Counted from the first letter of the stretch, positions 1-4,900 are shown. The stretch is DNA of 5,471 bases from Candidatus Helarchaeota archaeon (GCA_013375405.1 JABXJU010000256.1:1-5471), one strand, 5' to 3'. Translations and numbers: made by a program. Notes: generated by a model from the letters alone, not told the origin.

Positions 1-143
1 CTGTCTGTTGAATTTCCATCAACCACAATTATCTCGTAGTCTTCGCGGGGAATTGTTTGATGGTTTAACTTCTTTATTGTACGCCGAATATTTTTCTCCT
101 CATTCCAACACGGTATCACTACTGATATTCGTGGTTTTTTCAT
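1..143 (-). CDS. Family 2 glycosyltransferase, N-terminal 47 residues (cut by window edge)
   Basis: The minus strand from the ATG at 143 begins MKKPRISVVIPCWNEEKNI and reaches IIVVDGNSTD just before the window ends. These are the first beta strand with its nucleotide-binding loop (VVIPxxNEE) and the second strand (IIVVDGxSTD) of a GT-A fold family 2 glycosyltransferase. Such enzymes transfer a sugar from a nucleotide- or dolichyl-phosphate-activated donor, usually at the cytoplasmic face of the membrane. The DXD motif and any membrane segments lie outside the window, so donor and acceptor cannot be inferred. The start is well supported: AGGTGG (149-154) lies 5 bases before the ATG, and an AT-rich TATA-like stretch lies at about 175-190. 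It follows the LAGLIDADG gene on the same strand after 107 bases that include a U-rich terminator-like stretch, so it is probably transcribed separately. Confidence 0.85.
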   Translation of the reverse strand, partial: MKKPRISVVIPCWNEEKNIRRTIKKLNHQTIPREDYEIIVVDGNSTD

Positions 144-148
144 AAAGT

Positions 149-154
149 CCACCT
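149..154 (-). promoter_or_regulatory. Shine-Dalgarno site of the glycosyltransferase
   Basis: AGGTGG on the minus strand, 5 bases upstream of the ATG at 143, complements the archaeal 16S rRNA 3' end. It fixes the start codon. The A+T stretch at about 175-190 (minus strand TAATATAATTATAATT) is at a suitable distance to be the TATA box. Confidence 0.65.
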
Positions 155-203
155 ATATAGTTTTATAGTCTCTAATTATAATTATATTACTTTTTAGATT
201 TAA

Positions 204-229
204 CAAAGAAAAAGAGACACCTAGCCTCT
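204..229 (-). terminator. U-rich terminator-like stretch after the LAGLIDADG gene
   Basis: On the minus strand a weak 4-bp stem (AGAG 229-226, CTCT 216-213) runs directly into TTTTTCTTT, about 20-45 bases after the stop codon at 251. Archaeal termination depends mainly on U-tracts, so this is a plausible end of the upstream transcript. The stem alone is not convincing. Confidence 0.35.
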
Positions 230-250
230 ATTAACTTTCTGATGTTGGCG

Positions 251-1231
251 TTAATTTCTTTTAACAAGTGATTTTAAAAATTTTAAGGCTGCTTCTTTGG
301 AATTAAATCTTATTATTGGATATTTATAGCTTTCTATGAGTGCATCCAGCACCTCCCGTCGAGTATACTTCTCCCAATGACTATTCTTCCGGATCGAAAT
401 CCCATCTAAAAAATCGATTTTCTCTTTGAATTTAAAAATATTTTCCTTAGAACTAATTTCTATGTTTTTGCCAGAGGTATGACATTTAATCCCCAGACAT
501 TCAATTAATTGCCGCCACTGTCGTCTTAGAGAAGGGGAAGTACAAGTTAAAGTAACACTTCTAGCGATTTTCCATCTGTTATGTGTGATCTGGTATTCGA
601 TGCGTTTTTGGTCATAAAGTTTTGCTAGTTTGCTTAATTGCTCATTACTACTCATTTTCTTTATGTTTTTGTAAACCGTAGTATTAGATATGTTTAGAGA
701 CTTGGCTATTTGTGTAAGGTTGGTGAACTTGTTTTCCTTGATTTGTTTTAACAAGTTATCAAAGATATTGCGCTTAATTCCAGGTTCAATTTGTTCAATA
801 GCCCTTTCAAATGAATTTAGAGTTGCTTCTTTTACGGGAATTGGCTCCTTTCTATTATATTCCCGATAAATGCTATTTGGTCTACCATACCTCGTTTTTA
901 TGGGTAACAAATTAACTGACCCTTCAGCTGAAAAAACAATTTGTAAAACTTTGCCTATATTTGCCTCGGAAAGATTGAACATCTCTGCAGGCAGCTTAAC
1001 ATTCTTGTAATCGGATTTATCTATATATTTACCAAGAAATTTTGCTAATTCTACAGAGCTGACTTGACAATAATAATACTTTTTCCTATTTTCTGGATTA
1101 CTATCAATATCCCATTCACTCATCCGTTCAATCTGAAAATTTTGTTTAACAAGCTCTTTAAAGACTTTAATAAGTTCATAAGAGGTATTTCCAATATTAA
1201 CTCTGGTATTATCGAGAGAACCTTCAGCCAT
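251..1231 (-). CDS. LAGLIDADG endonuclease-like protein with inserted HTH domain (downstream half of the split gene)
   Basis: This 326-residue frame carries most of a two-motif LAGLIDADG domain. Its apparent start ATG lies inside the first motif: the frame is open upstream to 1363 and reads FIALIMAEGSL across the ATG, so residues 2-6 (AEGSL) are the motif's end. RVNIGNTSYELIKVFKEL (10-27) follows, as in the family. Motif 2 is VLQIVFSAEGSV (95-106). The acidic residues preceding Gly in both motifs (E3, E103) are present, so cleavage chemistry could be intact in the joined protein. Residues about 139-214 form an inserted HTH module (TQIAKSLNISNTTVYKNIKK). VTLTCTSPSL...LIECLGIKC (226-250) resumes the second LAGLIDADG half. 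I found no Shine-Dalgarno site before this ATG, so independent translation is doubtful. LAGLIDADG proteins are homing endonucleases or maturases; degenerate relatives such as WhiA act as regulators. No host-gene splice junctions or intein motifs are visible. Confidence 0.75.
   Translation of the reverse strand: MAEGSLDNTRVNIGNTSYELIKVFKELVKQNFQIERMSEWDIDSNPENRKKYYYCQVSSVELAKFLGKYIDKSDYKNVKLPAEMFNLSEANIGKVLQIVFSAEGSVNLLPIKTRYGRPNSIYREYNRKEPIPVKEATLNSFERAIEQIEPGIKRNIFDNLLKQIKENKFTNLTQIAKSLNISNTTVYKNIKKMSSNEQLSKLAKLYDQKRIEYQITHNRWKIARSVTLTCTSPSLRRQWRQLIECLGIKCHTSGKNIEISSKENIFKFKEKIDFLDGISIRKNSHWEKYTRREVLDALIESYKYPIIRFNSKEAALKFLKSLVKRN
590..817 (-). repeat. HTH module, copy 2 (inserted in the LAGLIDADG domain)
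   Basis: Residues 139-214 of the downstream half align without gaps to residues 218-292 of the upstream half. I count about 37 identities in 74 positions by eye, including IEPGIK, QIAKSL, ISN, IKK and EQL. DNA similarity persists: agacttggctatttg is identical at 698-712 and 2029-2043. The core QIAKSLNISNTTVYKNI is a helix-turn-helix. It lies between LAGLIDADG motif 2 and the strand that normally follows closely. Confidence 0.7.
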
Positions 1232-1233
1232 AA

Positions 1234-2754
1234 TTAAAGCGATGAATTTCGCGAGAGCGGGTGTGAATTGTTGAGGGAGTACTGGTTCGATCTTACTCCA
1301 TTCGCCACAGTGTTCGTATTTTCGTATTTTCGTATTTGAACACCATGTTTTCTGAGGTGGCGATTAATTGTAGGAGGACTAACATTATATTCCTTTCCTA
1401 ATTTAAAAGTGCTTGCGCCGTTATTATATTTTATTATAATTTCTGGGATTTGTTCTGGTAAAATTTTTCTAGCTTTTCTAGTATATTTAAGTAAATTTTT
1501 TCCTGGTCCTTCGGGATTAAACCGTTTTTGATAATTTTCATCAAGTAAGAAGCCTTTAGCAATGCGTGCTACAGTTTTTGGGCCAACTGAGAACCCAAAG
1601 TCTTCTCTAATGGACCCAGAAATCGCAGCAAGCGTTTTATCCGAGAAGAGGACGTAGCCTTCTATTGCTCTTTCAATTGCTTTTGTATAATAATCGGAAT
1701 ATTCAAGCAGCGGTTGTTTTTCGGCTGCCTCAATGGAGGGATTCTTTCTTAACCAATCCTTAAAATCATACGTAATTCTAAGACCCTGATTGATTTCTTT
1801 ATCTATCTGAGTAGAATATTTTTCCATTAATGACCTTAATTGTAGATTTAGTCCCTTTCCCATCTCAGTATCCATTCTAAAGCGTTTATTTAATTCAAAC
1901 CATCTTTGGGGATTTTGATTTAGAAATTCCAACCGTTTCTGTTCATAAGTGCGTATCAAATTTGTTAATTGCTCTTCATTACTAGGTTTCTTTATCCAAT
2001 AATAAACAGCTGGATTTGATATATCTAAAGACTTGGCTATTTGGATATAGCTGGTGAATTGGTTGCTCTCGATTTCTTCGAGAATAGTTTCAAAAATATC
2101 GTGTTTAATTCCTGGTTCAATGCTGTCAACAAATTCTCTCAATTTTTCAACCGGAATAAACTCTCCATCATCAAAATTCTTGGCTTCCTCACCCTTCTCT
2201 TCAGATGTAATATTCTCAGCTTGTTTAAATTTTTCAAATTCGGTATCAAGTGTATTCATAAAAGTATCTAAATGTTGCCACTCTTCATCCAATTCCAAAC
2301 CCGCTTTTCTAAAGCCACTCAAGTCCCGTTTGATTTTATAAATTAAGTCATTTTCCTCTGCTGTTAATGTTTTCTCTCCTGCTTTGAGTTTTTTGATGAT
2401 CTCTTCAAGAGTTTGGTCGCGTTCCTCTCTTATTTCCTTGTTTACATCTTCAAAAATTTGCTCGATAGACTTATTTTCCCCTTCTTCAATGGATTTGACT
2501 TCTATAGCCAAATCTCCTTTCTTAAAACTCTTCTCATTCATGTTTAAATACTCGGGTGGCTCTCCACACCTCTCGTCCTCAATTCCTTTTGTTTCTGCTT
2601 GTTCAAGGTTTTTTTGCTGTTCATTATCAGCCTCTTTTTCCTGCGTATCTTTTGGCTCAAATTTCTGCTTAGTTATGCGTTTGTATTGTTCGGTTTCATC
2701 AATTTCTCTTTTTTTCTGTTTCCGAACTTCGCCATCAAAGAAAATTTCGCGCAT
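1234..2754 (-). CDS. Multi-HTH DNA-binding protein (upstream half of the split LAGLIDADG gene)
   Basis: The frame is open from a TTG at 2796; I choose the ATG at 2754 (506 residues). GGTGA (2764-2760) lies 5 bases before this ATG, and the TATA box TTTATATA (2790-2783) would overlap the codons after the TTG. ATG 2766 is the alternative. Numbering from the TTG, residues about 23-215 are Glu/Lys-rich, low in hydrophobics and probably coiled coil or disordered. Residues 218-292 are an HTH module (IQIAKSLDISNPAVYYWIKK) duplicated in the downstream half. Residues about 386-426 (DKTLAAISGSIREDFGFSV...) and 447-490 (PEQIPEIIIKYNNGASTFKL...HLRKHGVQIRK) look like two more HTH segments, the last homeodomain/resolvase-like. 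After YE (492) the tail of 28 residues, NTNTVANGVRSN... to the stop at 1234, is low-complexity frameshift product. As written, this is a DNA-binding protein lacking its nuclease-like part. Its own target is unknown. Confidence 0.75.
   Translation of the reverse strand: MREIFFDGEVRKQKKREIDETEQYKRITKQKFEPKDTQEKEADNEQQKNLEQAETKGIEDERCGEPPEYLNMNEKSFKKGDLAIEVKSIEEGENKSIEQIFEDVNKEIREERDQTLEEIIKKLKAGEKTLTAEENDLIYKIKRDLSGFRKAGLELDEEWQHLDTFMNTLDTEFEKFKQAENITSEEKGEEAKNFDDGEFIPVEKLREFVDSIEPGIKHDIFETILEEIESNQFTSYIQIAKSLDISNPAVYYWIKKPSNEEQLTNLIRTYEQKRLEFLNQNPQRWFELNKRFRMDTEMGKGLNLQLRSLMEKYSTQIDKEINQGLRITYDFKDWLRKNPSIEAAEKQPLLEYSDYYTKAIERAIEGYVLFSDKTLAAISGSIREDFGFSVGPKTVARIAKGFLLDENYQKRFNPEGPGKNLLKYTRKARKILPEQIPEIIIKYNNGASTFKLGKEYNVSPPTINRHLRKHGVQIRKYENTNTVANGVRSNQYSLNNSHPLSRNSSL
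1313..1336. repeat. Three tandem copies of the octamer ttcgtatt at the frame break
   Basis: Copies lie at 1313-1320, 1321-1328 and 1329-1336, and one further matching base (1337) extends the period-8 run. Eight is not a multiple of three, so each gain or loss of a unit changes frame. Two copies (or five) join the flanking frames into one protein; three, as here, end the upstream frame 28 codons later. The unit encodes Lys-Tyr-Glu/Arg-rich sequence right after the last HTH segment. Confidence 0.9.
1924..2145 (-). repeat. HTH module, copy 1
   Basis: Encodes residues about 218-291 of the upstream half (numbered from the TTG), with IEPGIKHDIF and QIAKSLDISNPAVYYWIKK. It matches the copy at 590-817 at about half of its residues and retains a 15-base identical DNA block (2029-2043). 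Both copies run in the same orientation about 1.3 kb apart. Confidence 0.7.
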
Positions 2755-2759
2755 TTTTT

Positions 2760-2791
2760 TCACCATATATATCAAAAAAACGTATATAAAC
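2760..2791 (-). promoter_or_regulatory. TATA box and Shine-Dalgarno site of the HTH/LAGLIDADG gene
   Basis: Minus strand TTTATATAC (2790-2782) matches the archaeal TATA consensus. Transcription would start near 2760-2765. GGTGA (2764-2760) is 5 bases before the ATG at 2754. The leader would therefore be very short, which is common in archaea. Confidence 0.5.
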
Positions 2792-2801
2792 TCCAAGGTT
2801 C

Positions 2802-2820
2802 ATTGAGCTCTTATCTCAAT
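2802..2820. promoter_or_regulatory. Operator-like inverted repeat between divergent promoters
   Basis: ATTGAG (2802-2807) and CTCAAT (2815-2820) form a perfect 6-bp inverted repeat with a 7-base spacer. It sits just upstream of the minus-strand TATA box (2782-2790) and before the plus-strand TATA-like AATATAAATACC (2830-2841). The position suits a repressor or activator site, possibly for the adjacent HTH protein; that link is inference. Confidence 0.3.
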
Positions 2821-2829
2821 TTATCCCAG

Positions 2830-2841
2830 AATATAAATACC
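2830..2841 (+). promoter_or_regulatory. Upstream TATA-like element facing the transporter
   Basis: AATATAAATACC on the plus strand would place a start site near 2862. This would give the QueT-like gene a leader of about 170 bases containing the GC-rich hairpin. Alternatively it would drive the GTG (2858) form with a 59-residue N-terminal extension. Confidence 0.3.
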
Positions 2842-2954
2842 GTTTGAAATTGCTTGGGTGAAAAAGGTAGTATTTAAAGTTGTCGGTTTTTTTTCAGTTA
2901 AGTTAGAAGGATTTAAAAATAATTACTCCAATATTCATTTGTTATTTACTACTG

Positions 2955-2992
2955 CGAGGCGGGTGAGTGCGCCTCTTCCCCGTTCCGCCTCG
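2955..2992 (+). promoter_or_regulatory. GC-rich hairpin with two alternative pairings upstream of the QueT-like gene
   Basis: CGAGGCGG (2955-2962) pairs perfectly with CCGCCTCG (2985-2992). Its GAGGCG core (2956-2961) can instead pair with CGCCTC (2970-2975). This GC island stands out sharply from AT-rich surroundings and lies about 40-80 bases before the transporter start. It might be a leader switch, a protein-binding site or a structural remnant. It is too short for a tRNA, and no known riboswitch was recognised with confidence. Confidence 0.4.
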
Positions 2993-3002
2993 TATATTAT
3001 AA

Positions 3003-3013
3003 AAAATATAAAC
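3003..3013 (+). promoter_or_regulatory. TATA box of the QueT-like gene
   Basis: AAAATATAAAC lies about 25-30 bases before the ATG at 3035, the spacing expected for a transcript that begins at or near the start codon. AGAGGT (3023-3028) could also act as a Shine-Dalgarno site if transcription starts further upstream. Confidence 0.5.
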
Positions 3014-3034
3014 CCCGGGATGAGAGGTTGTAAT

Positions 3035-3625
3035 ATGGCATATTCTAAAGAGAATTTGAGTGTGAAAGTCGCACTTGCTGCGATTTTTGGAGCTTTATAT
3101 GCAATTTCACTTTTAATATTTCCTTATATACAGTTTTATATTTGGCAAGTACGATATGCAGATTGTCTACTTCCTTTATCATTCATATTAGCCTTTCCGA
3201 GTGCAGTTGGATTAGCTATTGGATGTTTTATAGGAAATTTTTTTGCTCCTCTTCCCTTTAATCTTGGTCCAGTTGATTGGTTTGGAGGGGCCATTACAAA
3301 TTTTTTAGCAGCATACATCGGATATCAAGTAGAAAAACGAAATAATTATAAAGGTTTAAAACGAGCAATACGAACCCAACTTTCAATTTCCGTTCAAACA
3401 TTATTTAATATATTCATTGTGGGAACTTATTTAGCACTTCTTCTTGGATGGCCTTTGTATATTGGGTGGCTTGGTTTATTAATCGGGTCTCTCATTTCCA
3501 TGAATTTTTTAGGGTTTTTGATTTACGAAGCCCTTCGGAAAACAGGATTATATGAAGCAGAAAGTACGACAGCAAACTTAAAAGTTGCAATGAATCACAT
3601 TACCAGAAATTTTGCACATCAATAA
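3035..3625 (+). CDS. queT: QueT-like transporter (queuosine-precursor ECF S-component family)
   Basis: The protein is 196 residues, close to the size of QueT-type S components, and is almost entirely hydrophobic. Membrane segments lie at about 12-35, 42-64, 60-75, 82-97, 117-138 and 142-165. The family-like signature is QVRYADCLLPLSF (38-50), followed by GCFIGNFF and GPVDWFGGAITNFLAAYIGY (78-97). QueT proteins are membrane substrate-binding subunits that take up queuosine or preQ1-type 7-deazaguanine precursors. In an archaeon the cargo may serve archaeosine or queuosine tRNA modification. No ATPase or EcfT partner is in the window, so a shared energising module would lie elsewhere. I start at ATG 3035 (MAYSKENLSV) because it precedes the first membrane helix and matches the TATA spacing. 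The frame is open back to a GTG at 2858, and ATG 3020 is another candidate. The C-terminal 25 residues are hydrophilic. Confidence 0.8.
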   Translation: MAYSKENLSVKVALAAIFGALYAISLLIFPYIQFYIWQVRYADCLLPLSFILAFPSAVGLAIGCFIGNFFAPLPFNLGPVDWFGGAITNFLAAYIGYQVEKRNNYKGLKRAIRTQLSISVQTLFNIFIVGTYLALLLGWPLYIGWLGLLIGSLISMNFLGFLIYEALRKTGLYEAESTTANLKVAMNHITRNFAHQ

Positions 3626-3633
3626 ACAAAAAA

Positions 3634-3651
3634 GAGGAGTTAATGGATTAA
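3634..3651 (+). other. Orphan ribosome binding site with a two-codon frame (Met-Asp-stop)
   Basis: Nine bases after the QueT-like stop codon, GAGGAG (3634-3639) precedes ATG GAT TAA (3643-3651). The signal is as good as a gene start but encodes only Met-Asp. Its TAA overlaps the stop of the convergent gene ending at 3648. It may be the remnant of a lost downstream operon gene, or chance. Confidence 0.3.
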
Positions 3652-4034
3652 ACAGCTAAATCCAGACAAAATGGAAGCTGTTTTATCTTTATTAATCGTA
3701 TATACGCTGCGGATGATTCTTGAACTTTTTCAACAAAAGCAATTTTCCCTAGATCAGGTCTATATTTAATGAACCGAGTTGGTTCTTGATTAGTACGGAC
3801 AAATATAACTATTGGAAGTCCATTTAAATTATAAAAGTCGTGGATAACAATCCAAATAAGGTAGAAATGGTCCCCATCACGTCCCAAGTGGTAAAGAGTA
3901 TGGTCCTGATTCGAAGTAGTCAATTGTAGCAGGTCTTCAAGTTCTTCTAACTCTAAAAATTTAGCTTGAGGTAACTCACCTAGTTCTAACGGAATCATGG
4001 GCTGTTCAAATTTTGTTTTATTTATTATATCCAT
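3648..4034 (-). CDS. Conserved-looking 128-residue protein of unknown function
   Basis: I do not recognise the family. The start is set at ATG 4034 because AGAGG (4048-4044) lies 9 bases upstream; a TTG at 4100 would add 22 residues. The protein is soluble, with no signal peptide or membrane helix. Residues about 13-40 are Leu/Glu-rich and probably helical (IPLELGELPQAKFLELEELE). Next comes an aromatic, beta-rich centre (HTLYHLGRDGDHFYLIWIVI, 45-64), then HDFYNLNGLPIVIFVR (65-80), a charged loop RFIKYRPDLGKIAF (87-100), and a last strand RLIKIKQLPF. Alternating strands and loops suggest a compact alpha/beta domain. It converges tail-to-tail with the QueT-like gene 22 bases away. A direct repeat and a TATA-like element precede it. 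The clean composition and start signals make it a real gene; a function cannot be assigned. Confidence 0.75.
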   Translation of the reverse strand: MDIINKTKFEQPMIPLELGELPQAKFLELEELEDLLQLTTSNQDHTLYHLGRDGDHFYLIWIVIHDFYNLNGLPIVIFVRTNQEPTRFIKYRPDLGKIAFVEKVQESSAAYIRLIKIKQLPFCLDLAV

Positions 4035-4058
4035 TTGGATCTGCCTCTGTTTAAGCAA

Positions 4059-4088
4059 ATTCTGCAAAATATTATCGATTCTGCAAAA
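4059..4088. repeat. Direct repeat attctgcaaaa spanning the promoter of the unknown gene
   Basis: The 11-mer attctgcaaaa occurs at 4059-4069 and 4078-4088, 19 bases apart. It brackets a minus-strand TATA-like GATAATATT (4077-4069) upstream of the ATG at 4034. The location fits operator half-sites, but the motif is AT-rich and could be coincidental. Confidence 0.35.
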
Positions 4089-4333
4089 AGCGATCTTCAA
4101 ATTATACTAGTGAGAATCATATAAAAACCTTTTAATTAAATAAATTTTTATTTGAATAAATCTTGTTCCCTCTTGTTTAATGAGATTAATTGGATTCTAA
4201 AACTTGATCATATTATGCGCGCGCGAATTTTTAGGACATTGAAATTACACATTTCTTTATTTCAATTAGTTGTAAACACCAGTACTATATTTGTAAAGCT
4301 TCCTTACTAGCTAAGTAGGGATAAGAGGAGGTT

Positions 4334-4355
4334 ACAAGTCTATAACAAGTCTATA
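4334..4355. repeat. Tandem duplication of acaagtctata
   Basis: Two perfect adjacent copies of an 11-mer lie at 4334-4344 and 4345-4355, immediately after the orphan GAGGAGGT. The sequence is non-coding as far as I can see. It looks like slippage or a small duplication. Confidence 0.75.
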
Positions 4356-4462
4356 CAACATCATCCTATCTCGCTATAAAATTCCTTATTATTAGTAAAT
4401 CTAATCCATTACTCAACAATTATTAATTCTTTAATTTATTAAGATAATCCTTAAAAAGCGAG

Positions 4463-4471
4463 TAATTATAC
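4463..4471 (+). promoter_or_regulatory. TATA-like element of the Roadblock-like gene
   Basis: TAATTATAC lies about 45 bases before the ATG at 4513, which would give a leader of roughly 20 bases. AAAGGGTT (4499-4506) within it is only a weak ribosome binding site. Confidence 0.35.
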
Positions 4472-4512
4472 TTTAGTTACAAGACCTATCACGCAAATAA
4501 AGGGTTTAATGA

Positions 4513-4887
4513 ATGAATCAAATCGAACAATTGTTAAAAGATCTTTGGAACAAAAACGACTCTATTTCAGCTATCACGGTTATTGCCGTCTCAAACAATG
4601 CTATCTTATATCAAACGGATAATTGGGATATTGGCTCAGATCTTCAAACAGTATTATCAAATTGGGATACTCAACGAGGTTCAATAGAGATACAAGGAAT
4701 TCATTATTCAACTCTCCAATGCACACCTGAACGTTTAGTATGTACAAATGTAAGAGGGCAGGGGCATATTGTTGCATCTAGGGAAGAAAATATATTAGCT
4801 ATCGCCTATATTCTCCCAAACGCAGATATAGGCGCTTCCTACATGGCTATCGCTCGTGTTGTGGATTTAATTAATAAGTATATGTGA
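4513..4887 (+). CDS. Roadblock/LC7-like small protein (Asgard-type)
   Basis: The protein is 124 residues, the size of a single Roadblock/LC7 domain. Residues 1-14 (MNQIEQLLKDLWNK) form the first helix. ISAITVIAVSNNAILYQTD (18-36) gives two strands with the small-residue turn typical of the fold. DLQTVLSNW is the second helix, then IEIQGIHYSTLQCTPERLVC (58-77), GHIVASREENILAIAYI (84-100) as strands, and a long final helix YMAIARVVDLINKY (110-123). Roadblock/LC7 domains dimerise and act as platforms for, or regulators of, small GTPases such as MglA or Rag; they are abundant in Asgard archaea alongside many Ras-like GTPases. No GTPase gene lies in the window, so a partner cannot be named. Profilin- or longin-like folds share this layout and are the alternatives. 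ATG 4513 is chosen; the ATG at 4509 is in another frame. The gene stands alone and converges on the protease gene. Confidence 0.6.
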   Translation: MNQIEQLLKDLWNKNDSISAITVIAVSNNAILYQTDNWDIGSDLQTVLSNWDTQRGSIEIQGIHYSTLQCTPERLVCTNVRGQGHIVASREENILAIAYILPNADIGASYMAIARVVDLINKYM

Positions 4888-4900
4888 AATTAGGTTTAGA

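Larger units (their letters stand above)
251..2754 (-). pseudogene. LAGLIDADG/multi-HTH gene split by an octamer-repeat frameshift (composite)
   Basis: Both halves are also listed separately. The upstream frame (2754 to 1234) and downstream frame (to 251) are open simultaneously from 1363 to 1234. Removing one of the three ttcgtatt copies at 1313-1336 joins them: ...VQIRKYE is followed by HCGEWSKIEPVLPQQFTPAL and then AKFIALIMAEGSL, giving about 831 residues. The joined stretch supplies the complete first LAGLIDADG helix (FIALIMAEGSL), of which the downstream frame alone keeps only the end. In the joined protein the order is: charged coiled-coil N-terminus, HTH module copy 1, two further HTH segments, LAGLIDADG motif 1, motif 2, inserted HTH module copy 2, then the remainder of the second LAGLIDADG half. 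The frameshift itself is read directly from the bases. Whether it is a fixed lesion, a reversible slippage switch or an assembly error cannot be decided here. Confidence 0.7.
4101..4512. other. Long AT-rich intergenic region without a recognisable gene
   Basis: No convincing coding frame or structured RNA was recognised in this stretch. It contains a GCGCGCGCG run (4217-4225) amid A+T, an imperfect palindrome around ccttactagctaagtagg (4302-4319), a strong Shine-Dalgarno-like GAGGAGGT (4325-4332) with no nearby start codon, and a tandem 11-mer (4334-4355). The right end holds the promoter of the Roadblock-like gene. A TATA-like ACTATATTTG (4284-4293) precedes the orphan GAGGAGGT, so an untranslated RNA or a decayed gene is possible. 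Confidence 0.5.

Noticed and set aside
1313..1336. CRISPR-like repeat
   Set aside because: Units are contiguous octamers without spacers, inside coding sequence.
251..2754. Intein or intron-encoded endonuclease inside a host gene
   Set aside because: No splice-junction residues and no host protein sequence flank the LAGLIDADG region, and the gene starts from its own promoter.
2041..2847. Several plus-strand open frames of 76-140 codons opposite the HTH gene
   Set aside because: Their products are Ser/Phe/Leu-rich, low-complexity reverse images of the Lys/Glu-rich coding strand, without motifs or start signals.
2954..2993. tRNA gene suggested by a 9-bp acceptor-like stem
   Set aside because: Only about 40 bases lie between the stem ends; no anticodon or T arm can be fitted.
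2954..3013. Bacterial-type preQ1 riboswitch (hairpin followed by an A-rich tail)
   Set aside because: The loop sequence and tail do not match the known preQ1 consensus, and the A-rich part is better explained as the TATA box AAAATATAAAC.
3136..3318. 60-codon minus-strand frame opposite the QueT-like gene
   Set aside because: It lies wholly inside a well-supported membrane protein gene on the other strand and has no recognisable motif.
4217..4225. GCGCGCGCG run as a functional Z-DNA or restriction-related site
   Set aside because: It is a single short run with no partner site or nearby gene to give it a role; it is noted only in the intergenic entry.
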